Assembly (NCBI RefSeq): GCF_014203835.1
Contig: NZ_JACHJW010000001.1
Coordinates: forward strand, 2,221,176-2,285,175
DNA from: Micromonospora polyrhachis
GTDB lineage: Bacteria; Actinomycetota; Actinomycetes; Mycobacteriales; Micromonosporaceae
DNA: 64,000 bases
Direction of reading: 5' to 3'
The notes below the pieces were generated by a model, which did not search any database, was not told the DNA's origin, and saw nothing but the letters and a program-made list of their open reading frames with translations. A program made the translations under genes and the position numbers. Below are positions 56,867 through 64,000 of this stretch, in pieces (position 1 is the first letter of the stretch; each line of letters begins with the position of its first letter).

Positions 56867-56984
56867 GGCGTGTTTCAAGAGTGGGTGGGTTTGATCAAGG
56901 TCACGGCGTGGCGGTGATCGATAACTGAAGAGGTCTCCGGTATCTGGTTCTGCGACCAAGCAAGAACTTCATACCGGAGACCTC

Positions 56985-57479
56985 GTGCCAAGCCTAGTGG
57001 TGACGAGGCGGCATGACCTGACCGACAGGCAGTGGGCTGTTCTGGCCCCTCTGCTGCCTGCCGCGCCGACGACAGGTCGTCCGCCGAAATGGGAGAAACG
57101 ACAGCTCATCGACGGGATCCGGTGGCGGATCCGGATCGGTGCCCCAGCGCGGGATGTCCCGGCCGAGTACGCGCCCTGGCCCACCGTCCACGGCCTGTTC
57201 CGCCGTTGGCAGCGTGACGGGACCTGGGACAGGATCCTGTCCGCGTTGCAGGCGGCCGGCGACGCGACCGGCTGGATCGCTTGGACGGAGAGCGCCGACT
57301 CGATGACCAGTCGCGCCCACCAGCACGCCGCAGGCGCCCGCAAGGACAGGCATCTGCCGAAGGAGCCGCCCGGCGGTGTGCACGACAAGCCGGCAGAAAC
57401 CGGTTTCTTCGCGACCGTCCACTGCCGGGGTCAGCCGGCCACCGGTCGACCGTGCGAACGCAGCCGCGAATCCGGGTGA
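56985..57479 (+). pseudogene. truncated IS5-family transposase
   Basis: A 164-residue N-terminal part of an IS5/IS1647-like transposase: HDLTDRQWAVLAPLLPAAPT, TGRPPKWEKRQLIDGIRWRI, WPTVHGLFRRWQRDGTWDRI, then RAHQHAAGARKDRHLPKEP, after which homology stops. The catalytic C-terminal part is missing. GGTCTCCGGTAT before it and the inverse ATACCGGAGACC (56973-56984) just ahead of the ORF form an inverted repeat at the left end. The right end was not found. Confidence 0.8.
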
Positions 57480-57523
57480 CTTCCCCGATGCGGCGGGTGG
57501 CGGGGCGGGAGCATGCTGGGGCC

Positions 57524-57851
57524 ATGGGGCGACTTCTCGCTGGGACCGTCGCCGTGGTGTTCGCGCTGTTCGTCGCCGTGGGGTTCTCGCTGGGACCGTC
57601 GCCGTGGTGTTCACGCTGTTCGTCGCCGGTGTCATCGCCTGTGGCTCTTTCAGGGCACTGATCGGCGCCACGTTCTACATCCTGGTCGGGGCCGCGGTGG
57701 TCGGTGCGGCGCCTCCCTCTGCTACAAGCCTCTACTACAAGCGTCTACTACAAGCCTCTACTACAAGGCCAAGCGGAGCCTGGGCACCACTCGCAACCAG
57801 CGCCGTCTCGTCGAGGCCGCCGCGGCCACCCGGCGTCAGCGCAACCGCTGA
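57524..57851 (+). pseudogene. small membrane protein gene broken by tandem duplications
   Basis: ATG at 57524 opens MGRLLAGTVAVVFALFVA. A 50-bp direct duplication then shifts the frame, and the same membrane segment restarts in another frame (GTVAVVFTLFVAGVIACG, then LIGATFYILVGAAVVGAA). The original C-terminus (SLYYKAKRSLGTTRNQRRLV) is in yet another frame after a 13-bp repeat array. The parent was probably an ~80-residue two-TM protein. Confidence 0.6.
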
Positions 57852-57900
57852 CGCCCGTCGGCACCGACCCGCCTCCGGCGCGGCAGGTCGCGTCACCGGG

Positions 57901-59250
57901 TCATTCACCCGTCCGGCCCAGGACCATGTCTCCGGCCGCCGGGTCCGGGCCGCCGTGCTCCGCACCCGCGTCCGAAATCCCACGCCCGACCGGAGCCCCA
58001 CCGGCGGTCGGAGCACCATCCGCGACCGCCGCTCCACCCTCGGCCGAGGCAGCCGGCTCCCGGCGCAGTGACGTGCGCAGGGCCAATGCCGTAAGCAAGG
58101 TGGCGACGAGCCCGCCCGCTCCCGCCACCACGAGCGTGGCCGGGGCCGAGGTGGCGTCGAGCAGGAGGCCGCCGAGCATGTACGAGAGGGCGGCGGCGAG
58201 ACCGACCGCGCCGTAGAGGTTGCCGAAGACGCGGCCCTGCATGCCGTCGGGCACCGTCCGCTGCAGCATGGTGTTGCTGCCGACGTCGATCGCGGCGATC
58301 CCGAGCCCGCGCACGGCCTGCATGGCGAATGCCGCGCCGATCGCCCAGGTCAGGCCAGCCGCCGCGCCGGTGAGCAGGTTGCCCAGCGAACTGATGCCGA
58401 AGCCGGCGATCAGCAGCGCCGCCGTCGGTACGTGGCGTCCGAGCCGGGTCAGCAGCGCATAGCCGGCGGCGAGGCCGAACCCGATCGCGCCGAGCAGGAC
58501 CGCGGCCACGGAGTCGGGCACGTCGAAGACGCCTGTCGCGAGCACCGTCAGGGCCACGTCGTCGACGCCGGTGAAGAACACCACCGCGCAGAACCCCACG
58601 GCGACGACGCGGACGATGGGGGTCGTGACGATGTACCCGATGCCGGCGCGCGTGCCCTTCCACAGCGAGTCGGTCTCCAACTCGCTCGGCGGCAGTTTCG
58701 GCAGGACGGTGAGCAGCAGCGCCGACACGAGGAACGAGGCGGCGTCGACCAGCAGCACCCCGGTCGTGCCGAAGAACGGGAACAGCGCGGCGGCGAGTAG
58801 CGGCGCGCCCAGGTCCGCCGTGTTGGTGCCGAAGCCGAGGGTGGCGTTGGCCTCCTCGAGTTCGTCCCGCCGGACCAGCGCCGGCACCGCCGCCCGGGAG
58901 GCGGGCTGGAAGATCTGCCCGGCGACGGCCCGGGTCGCCACCAGGACCAGCAGCAGCGGCAGCGCGGGGAGGGACAGCGCGATCATCGCGACCACCGCGC
59001 CCTGCACGAGCTCACAGACGATCATCAGCCGTCGCCGGTCGAACCGGTCGGCGAGCGCCCCCGCGATCGGCGCGAGCAGTGACGGTGTGAAGTCGCCGGC
59101 GAGCAGCAGCGCCGCGACCGCGAGGCCCTGACCGGTCGAGTCGGCGACGTGCAGCAGCAACGCGATCATGCTGATCGAGTCACCGGCGAAGGACACGCAC
59201 CGTGCGAGAAACAACACACGGAAGTCCCGGTTGCGGCGGAGCAGGCGCAT
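57901..59250 (-). CDS. MFS transporter (EntS/MefA-like)
   Basis: A 449-residue 12-helix major facilitator: RNRDFRVLFLARCVSFAGDS at the start, GALADRFDRRRLMIVCELVQ between TM2 and TM3, RAVAGQIFQPASRAAVPALV, and a Gly/Ala/Pro-rich C-terminal tail of about 50 residues. Members export siderophores or macrolides; substrate unknown. ATG at 59250. Confidence 0.88.
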   Translation of the reverse strand: MRLLRRNRDFRVLFLARCVSFAGDSISMIALLLHVADSTGQGLAVAALLLAGDFTPSLLAPIAGALADRFDRRRLMIVCELVQGAVVAMIALSLPALPLLLVLVATRAVAGQIFQPASRAAVPALVRRDELEEANATLGFGTNTADLGAPLLAAALFPFFGTTGVLLVDAASFLVSALLLTVLPKLPPSELETDSLWKGTRAGIGYIVTTPIVRVVAVGFCAVVFFTGVDDVALTVLATGVFDVPDSVAAVLLGAIGFGLAAGYALLTRLGRHVPTAALLIAGFGISSLGNLLTGAAAGLTWAIGAAFAMQAVRGLGIAAIDVGSNTMLQRTVPDGMQGRVFGNLYGAVGLAAALSYMLGGLLLDATSAPATLVVAGAGGLVATLLTALALRTSLRREPAASAEGGAAVADGAPTAGGAPVGRGISDAGAEHGGPDPAAGDMVLGRTGE

Positions 59251-59623
59251 GCGGACGCAGCGTAGGCGTCCGTCGCGCCGGGCTCATCGGATTTCCCATG
59301 GGATGTACGCGACGGGTGATCGACAAGGTGACCGCTGCCATGCGATTCACCGCCGACGATGTCGGGCAACTACGCTGCACCACCGGACGACCCCGTTCTC
59401 GGACATGCGCGACCGGTGACCAGCCGGTAGTCCGACCATGGTCTCCGCCTCGCGGCATCCCTCGGTGCCAGCGGCAACCGGGGTGAATCCGCACCAACGG
59501 TAGGGGCGCTGTTCCGTCCCGAGCCCGTCAGCCAACTCGGTAGGCGGCATCCGGAGCACGGCGAACATAACGCTCGGTACGGCCCTCGAAAGGCCAACCG
59601 CGACTGGATCGACGGCCGCCCCG
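59251..59623. other. non-coding stretch, nothing recognised
   Basis: 373 bp between the MFS start and the first readable codon of the pseudogene. No conserved gene, RNA or repeat was seen; it should contain the MFS promoter. Confidence 0.5.
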
Positions 59624-60344
59624 GAGTACCGCGCGGGGGGCCTGCGCACCGCCTCCGCCCTGCTCGACAGCACCGACCCGGAGCGGCTCATGAGCCGGGC
59701 GATGCTGGTGAACACGATCAACCGGTACAACGACAAGACGCTCGGCGGGCTCAAGAAGCTCAAGGCCGACGCCGACGCGGCGAAGAAGTCGATCGACGCC
59801 GAGGTGGCCACCCAGACGGCCCGGGCCGACATCATGGGCAAGAAGGAGGACGCCGAGACGGCGCTCGCCAAGGCCGGCGGCAAGGCCACCGGCTACATGA
59901 GCGCGAATTCGCCCCTGGCCAAGCCCGCACCGCGCAACGCGGACGGCAGCGGGCCCAAGGAGAGCTGCACCATCGACGACCCGACCACCACGGGCTGCGT
60001 CACGCCGCGCATGATCCACTCGATGAAGGAGGCGCACGCCGCCGGCTTCAAGCGGTATTACTCCTGCTACCGGCCCCGGTGGGTCCCATGAGCACCCGAA
60101 GGGCCGTACGTGCGACTTCGCCGCCCGGGCCAACGGGTTCGGCGGTGACGCCACGGGTCAGGACAAGGTCTACGGCGGCAACCTCGCGGCGTTCTTCGTG
60201 CGCAACGCCAACACGCTCGGCGTGCTGTATGTCATCTGGCATCGCCAGGTGTGGACGTCGGCGGCGGGTTGGTACTACTACAGCGGCGCCGGCGACGACC
60301 CGTCCAGCGACAACACAAACCACGTGCATGATTCCGTGTACTAG
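59624..60344 (+). pseudogene. secreted coiled-coil protein remnant, N-terminus lost and frameshifted
   Basis: The readable part starts with EYRAGGLRTASALLDS, continues with a Lys/Ala-rich coiled coil (GLKKLKADADAAKKSID) and a C-terminal domain (KESCTIDDPTTTGCVTPR, GFKRYYSCYRP). At CCCC (60074-60077) the frame shifts by one base; removing one C restores SHEHPKGRTCDFAARANGFG and NTLGVLYVIWHRQVWT to the TAG at 60342-60344. Intact members have a signal peptide and ~150 more residues. No start codon or signal peptide is present, so the gene is dead even if the frameshift were an error. Confidence 0.75.
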
Positions 60345-60482
60345 GCCCCAACTCCGGCACCCACGACCGGTTTCCGCTGGAACCTGCCACGCGAGCGGGT
60401 TTTGGGAACGGTTGTTGCTACTGGCGCAGTGACAGACGTTCCCAACCCGGCAGTGGGGAGACGCGCTACCCGGCCCGGCGCG

Positions 60483-61841
60483 CTATGCCGAGGCGGGGCT
60501 GGCTCGACGTACCTCGTCGGCAATCCGCTCCGCCACCGTCTCGGCGAACTCCAGTGTGGCTGCCTCGACCATCACCCGGACCAGCGGCTCGGTGCCCGAC
60601 GGGCGCAGCAGCACCCGTCCGGTCTCGCCCAGTTCCGCCTCGGCCTCGGCTGTCGCGGCGAGCACTGCCGGAGCACCGGCACCGATGGTCCGGTCACCGA
60701 CCGGAACGTTGATCAGCACCTGTGGCAGCTTCGCGACCACGGCGGCGAGATCCGCCAGCGATCGGCCCGTCGCCGCCATCCGCGACATCAGTTGCAGGCC
60801 GGTCAGCACCCCGTCGCCGGTGGTGGCGTACTCCGACAGCACGATATGCCCGCTCTGCTCGCCGCCGAGCGCCAGCCCGGACGCCCGCAGCTCCTCCAGT
60901 ACGTACCGGTCGCCGACCTTGGTCTCGATCAGCCGGATGCCCGCCTCGGCCATCGCGAGCCGAAGGCCCAGGTTGCTCATCACGGTGGCCACCAGCGTGT
61001 CCCGGGTCAGGGTGCCGGCCTCCCGCATGCCCAGGGCGAGAATGGCCAGGATCTGGTCGCCGTCGACCTCGTTCCCGTCGGCCGTGACCGCCACGCACCG
61101 GTCGGCGTCGCCATCATGGGCGATGCCGAGGTGCGCCCCGTGCTCGACCACGGCGGCCCGTAGGACGTCCAGGTGGTTCGACCCGCAGTCGTCGTTGATG
61201 TTGAGCCCGTCCGGCTCGGCGTGGATGGCGATGACCTCGGCACCGGCCTCCTGGTACGCGACGGGGGCCACCTCCGAGGCGGCACCGTGGGCGCAGTCGA
61301 CGACTACCTTCAGCCCGTCGAGCCGGTGCGGCACCGTGCTCACGAGGTGCTGTACGTAGTGGTCGGCTCCGTCGAGCAGGTCGTGCACCCGTCCGACACC
61401 GGCACCCGTGGGCCGATGCCAGGTGGCGGCGGCGTTGGCCTCGATCGCCGCTTCGATCTGTAGCTCCACGTCGTCGGGAAGCTTGTGTCCCCCGGCGGCG
61501 AAGAGCTTGATCCCGTTGTCCGGCATCGGGTTGTGCGAGGCGGAGAGCATCACCCCGAGATCGGCCTTGACCTCACCCACCAGGTAGGCGACCGCCGGGG
61601 TGGGCAGCACACCGACCCGCAACACGTTCGCCCCGGCGCTGGCCAGCCCAGCAACCACGGCGGATTCGAGCATCTCTCCACTGGCCCGGGTGTCCCGGCC
61701 TACCACGGCCAACGGCGGGTGGCTGCGATCGGACTCGGCGAGGGTGTGCGCCGCCGCTACCGCGACGGCCATAGCCAGTTCGGGGGTCAGGTCGGCATTC
61801 GCCCGTCCCCGTACGCCATCAGTACCGAACAACCGACCCAT
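60483..61841 (-). CDS. glmM: phosphoglucosamine mutase
   Basis: Interconverts glucosamine-6-P and glucosamine-1-P. 452 residues: [20 protein letters not shown], the phosphoserine loop [17 protein letters not shown], the metal loop [11 protein letters not shown], sugar-binding LGGEQSGHI, and [15 protein letters not shown]. Same strand as rpsI and rplM upstream. Confidence 0.97.
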   Translation of the reverse strand: MGRLFGTDGVRGRANADLTPELAMAVAVAAAHTLAESDRSHPPLAVVGRDTRASGEMLESAVVAGLASAGANVLRVGVLPTPAVAYLVGEVKADLGVMLSASHNPMPDNGIKLFAAGGHKLPDDVELQIEAAIEANAAATWHRPTGAGVGRVHDLLDGADHYVQHLVSTVPHRLDGLKVVVDCAHGAASEVAPVAYQEAGAEVIAIHAEPDGLNINDDCGSNHLDVLRAAVVEHGAHLGIAHDGDADRCVAVTADGNEVDGDQILAILALGMREAGTLTRDTLVATVMSNLGLRLAMAEAGIRLIETKVGDRYVLEELRASGLALGGEQSGHIVLSEYATTGDGVLTGLQLMSRMAATGRSLADLAAVVAKLPQVLINVPVGDRTIGAGAPAVLAATAEAEAELGETGRVLLRPSGTEPLVRVMVEAATLEFAETVAERIADEVRRASPASA

Positions 61842-61879
61842 GCGCGTGATACCTCCGGAAAGGCCGCCGACGAGGAAAG

Positions 61880-61927
61880 CAAACGGCCGGGGCCGCCACC
61901 GCTTGAGGGGGAGGCGGACCCGGCCGT
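61880..61927 (-). terminator. hairpin between rpsI and glmM
   Basis: ACGGCCGGG...CCCGGCCGT with an extra CCGCC/GGCGG pair, followed on the minus strand by TTTGCTTT. Likely ends or attenuates the rplM-rpsI transcript before glmM. Confidence 0.6.
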
Positions 61928-61931
61928 CTGT

Positions 61932-62003
61932 CAGACGTACAAGGTGAAGCTGTTGCAGACGTGCAAGGTAAAACTGTCGCAGACGTACAGGGTGAAGCTG
62001 TCG
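61932..62003 (-). repeat. 24-bp tandem repeat, three copies, next to the rpsI stop
   Basis: Copies at 61932-61955, 61956-61979 and 61980-62003, 83-92% alike, one base from the rpsI stop codon. Confidence 0.9.
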
Positions 62004-62004
62004 A

Positions 62005-62469
62005 TCAACGCTTCGAGTACTGCGGGGCCTTACGGGCCTTCTTGAGACCGTACTTCTTGCTTTCCTTGACCCGAGCGTCCCGGGTGAGGAAGCCGGCCTT
62101 CTTCAGCGCCGGACGGTCGTCGAGGTCGTTGGCGCAGAGCGCGCGAGCGATGGCGAGCCGCAGCGCACCGGCCTGGCCGGTGATGCCGCCGCCGCGCAGG
62201 TTGGCGATGACGTCGAAGGCCTCGGCCTTCTCCGCGGTCACCAGCGGGTCCTTGATCAGCTGCTGGTGGACCTTGCTGGGGAAGTACGCCTCCAGCTCAC
62301 GGCCATTGCAGGTGATCTTGCCGGAACCAGGGACGATCCGCACCCGGACGATGGCCTCCTTGCGGCGGCCGACGGTCTGGATCGGGCGGTCGCCGCGCGG
62401 GGCACGCGAGATGGGCGCGTCCGCAGCCTGGGGGTACTCGTCAACGGTGAGCGCAGTGGTCTCGGTCAT
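62005..62469 (-). CDS. rpsI: 30S ribosomal protein S9
   Basis: 154 residues with an acidic actinobacterial N-terminal extension. Seen: [40 protein letters not shown], and the basic end [17 protein letters not shown] that reaches the tRNA site. ATG at 62469 is chosen for its GAAGGA SD; GTG at 62493, overlapping rplM, is possible. Confidence 0.96.
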   Translation of the reverse strand: MTETTALTVDEYPQAADAPISRAPRGDRPIQTVGRRKEAIVRVRIVPGSGKITCNGRELEAYFPSKVHQQLIKDPLVTAEKAEAFDVIANLRGGGITGQAGALRLAIARALCANDLDDRPALKKAGFLTRDARVKESKKYGLKKARKAPQYSKR

Positions 62470-62489
62470 GCTGCTTCCTTCGTCCGCGC

Positions 62490-62933
62490 TCACTGCGCGA
62501 TCTGCTTGATCTCGAACGGCACCGGCTGCTGCGCGCTATGCGGGTGCTCGGCACCGGCGTAGACCTTCAGCTTCTTGATCAGCTGACGTCCGAGCTTGTT
62601 GTGGGGGAGCATGCCCTTGACGGCCAGCTCGATGGCCCGCTCCGGGCGCTTGGTCAGCAGCTCGTCGTAGCCGATCTGCTTCAGACCACCCGGGTATCCG
62701 GAGTGGCGGTAGGCGATCTTGGTGTGCCGCTTGTTGCCGGTCAGCGCAACCTTGCCCGCGTTCACGATGACAACGAAGTCACCAGTGTCGACGTGCGGCG
62801 CGAAAGTCGGCTTGTGCTTACCACGAAGCAACGTGGCGGCGTGGGTGGCCAGGCGGCCCAGCACGACATCAGAGGCGTCGATGACGTGCCACTGACGCTC
62901 GATCTCACCCGGCTTCGGGCTGTACGTACGCAC
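62490..62933 (-). CDS. rplM: 50S ribosomal protein L13
   Basis: 147 residues, the normal length: [81 protein letters not shown] at 62933. Cotranscribed with rpsI, with a 154-bp upstream gap for the promoter. Confidence 0.97.
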   Translation of the reverse strand: MRTYSPKPGEIERQWHVIDASDVVLGRLATHAATLLRGKHKPTFAPHVDTGDFVVIVNAGKVALTGNKRHTKIAYRHSGYPGGLKQIGYDELLTKRPERAIELAVKGMLPHNKLGRQLIKKLKVYAGAEHPHSAQQPVPFEIKQIAQ

Positions 62934-63072
62934 AGGTCTACCTTGTCTCGTCGGCGGTCTGGGGTCGGGCGCCGATCATAAGGGGCGCACGAACGACCAA
63001 GCGTACCTGGTGGGGCACGCCGTCGGCTGTAGCACAACAGCAGGCAACGATACTCGCTCGCCGGTCGTGGGG

Positions 63073-63100
63073 TCAAAACGGGGCCGGTCAGGTGACCGGC
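63073..63100 (-). terminator. terminator at the end of the P-type ATPase gene
   Basis: GCCGGT-CACCTG-ACCGGC on the minus strand followed by CCCGTTTTG; the stop codon lies inside the stem. Confidence 0.65.
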
Positions 63101-64000
63101 TCATTATGATCAGGCCGCACTGATGATAGCGCGCCGACCTGATCTTCCTCCGGACGTACCCGGTCGACTTCCTCGAAGCGGGTTCGGCGGGCTTCCGCAG
63201 GCCCGGCCTGACCGCTTCCTTCGAACCGGATCTGGCGGGTTTCCGCCGGCCCGACCCGGTCGAGGCGGCGCGCGCGGCGCCCGAGCAGCCGCCAAACGAG
63301 TTCCAGCAGCAACCCGGCGACCGCCGCGATCCCCAGCCCGACCCCGGGTGCCCCGCCACCCACCAGCTCCAGTTGGAAGAACTCCTGGAGGTACGGCACG
63401 GCCAGCACCGTGGCGAAGGCCGCGCCTAGGCCGAGCAGAAGCAGGACCCGCCACCAGGTGTACGGCCGGGCGATGACCGCCACCGCCCAGAGCCCGACCA
63501 GGAAGAGGGTGAGCGTGGCGACCGAGGTCTCGGCGGCCAGGTTCCCGCCGTAGACCTGCCGAGCGTGCAGGTACGAGGTGATCGTCGCCACCGCCGCCAC
63601 CGCCCCGGCCGGCACGGCGAAGCGCACCACCCGCCCGACGAAGCCGCTCCGGGCACGCTCGGCACCGGGCGCGAGCGCCAGGAAGAACGCCGGAATACCG
63701 ATGGTCAACGACGAGACCAGCGTGAGGTGCCGGGGCAGGAACGGGTACGGCACCTGGCTGACCACCACCAAGATCGCCAGCAGCACGGAGTAGACGGTCT
63801 TGGTGAGGAACAGGTTGGCGACCCGCTCGATGTTGCCTATCACCCGCCGGCCCTCAGCCACCACGGCGGGCAGCGCGGCGAAGCTGTCGTCCAGTAGGAC
63901 GATCTGCGCGACCGCCCGACTGGCCGGGCTCCCCGACCCCATCGCCACCCCGATGTCCGCGTCCTTGAGCGCGAGTACGTCGTTGACCCCGTCCCCGGTC
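63088..64000 (-). CDS. cation-transporting P-type ATPase, C-terminal part (cut by window)
   Basis: The last ~300 residues of a P-type ATPase. The visible part starts at the hinge motif TGDGVNDVLALKDADIGVAM, continues with the junction SRAVAQIVLLDDSFAALPAV, the membrane helices (TKTVYSVLLAILVVVSQVP, SLTIGIPAFFLALAPGAERA) and a Glu/Arg/Pro-rich cytoplasmic tail. The phosphorylation site DKTGT is outside the window. The sequence resembles actinobacterial CtpE-like calcium/cation pumps. Confidence 0.9.
   Translation of the reverse strand, partial: TGDGVNDVLALKDADIGVAMGSGSPASRAVAQIVLLDDSFAALPAVVAEGRRVIGNIERVANLFLTKTVYSVLLAILVVVSQVPYPFLPRHLTLVSSLTIGIPAFFLALAPGAERARSGFVGRVVRFAVPAGAVAAVATITSYLHARQVYGGNLAAETSVATLTLFLVGLWAVAVIARPYTWWRVLLLLGLGAAFATVLAVPYLQEFFQLELVGGGAPGVGLGIAAVAGLLLELVWRLLGRRARRLDRVGPAETRQIRFEGSGQAGPAEARRTRFEEVDRVRPEEDQVGALSSVRPDHNEPVT

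Larger units (their letters stand above)
56867..57900. other. decayed intergenic patch with IS remnant
   Basis: About 1 kb between the UbiA gene and the MFS gene, holding a truncated transposase gene, a 50-bp tandem duplication (57541/57591), a 13-bp repeat array (57718-57770) and a broken small membrane-protein gene. No intact gene is seen. Confidence 0.7.

Overview
The window is one 64 kb stretch of a very GC-rich actinobacterial chromosome. WhiD and BldM homologues, many GTG starts, a groES-groEL operon with a His-rich GroEL, and the gene order guaB3-guaB-DUF5319-bldM-whiD-groEL-groES ... tsaD-rimI-tsaB-tsaE-alr ... glmS ... glmM-rpsI-rplM all fit a sporulating, mycelial actinomycete. My best guess is Micromonosporaceae (Micromonospora or a close relative). 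The same gene order is known in Mycobacterium and Streptomyces, so most of the window is conserved core. No rRNA, tRNA, CRISPR array or intact mobile element was seen. I recognised the genes from motifs and memory of the families; no database search was run.

Region by region. 1-4.1 kb: a LiaR/LiaS-like two-component system whose kinase carries a PspC domain, divergent from a PspC/LiaF-like protein and a small membrane protein (envelope stress). 4.2-6.7 kb: phosphatidylserine decarboxylase and phosphatidylserine synthase, convergent, making phosphatidylethanolamine. 7-9.6 kb: two paralogous double-Nudix proteins and a small PspC protein. 9.6-23.5 kb: guaA, an LCP cell-wall ligase, a GMC oxidoreductase, an M1 lipoprotein peptidase, a Nudix hydrolase, a double-length LtrA protein, guaB3 and guaB. 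23.5-27.7 kb: the developmental pair bldM-like/whiD and the groESL operon under two CIRCE operators. 27.9-41.7 kb: an accessory-looking block between groES and tsaD holding a THUMP-like methyltransferase, a YbaK deacylase, an RHH-Clp_N protein, a XylFGH-type sugar ABC transporter with a ROK regulator, an MFS pump with an ArsR-type regulator, and a heterodimeric ABC exporter. 41.7-54.1 kb: the tRNA t6A genes (tsaD, tsaB, tsaE) with rimI, ung, alr, an erythromycin-esterase gene with its own divergent regulator, nnr, acpS and glmS. 54.4-64 kb: an aminotransferase, a UbiA prenyltransferase, a decayed patch (IS fragment, two pseudogenes, an MFS gene), glmM, rpsI, rplM and the C-terminal end of a P-type ATPase.

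The most unusual observations are: (i) a ~70 bp sequence repeated three times between the two ABC exporter genes, forming a chain of three micro-ORFs joined to each other and to both exporter genes by overlapping stop/start codons; (ii) complementary motif loss in those two exporter subunits, leaving one good ATP site and one dead site; (iii) short tandem repeats at the 3' ends of many unrelated genes; (iv) a dispersed palindromic intergenic element; (v) phased operator-like repeats in front of several regulator genes; (vi) a BldM-like regulator with a very long low-complexity linker; and (vii) a hairpin-rich leader in front of the phosphatidylserine decarboxylase gene.
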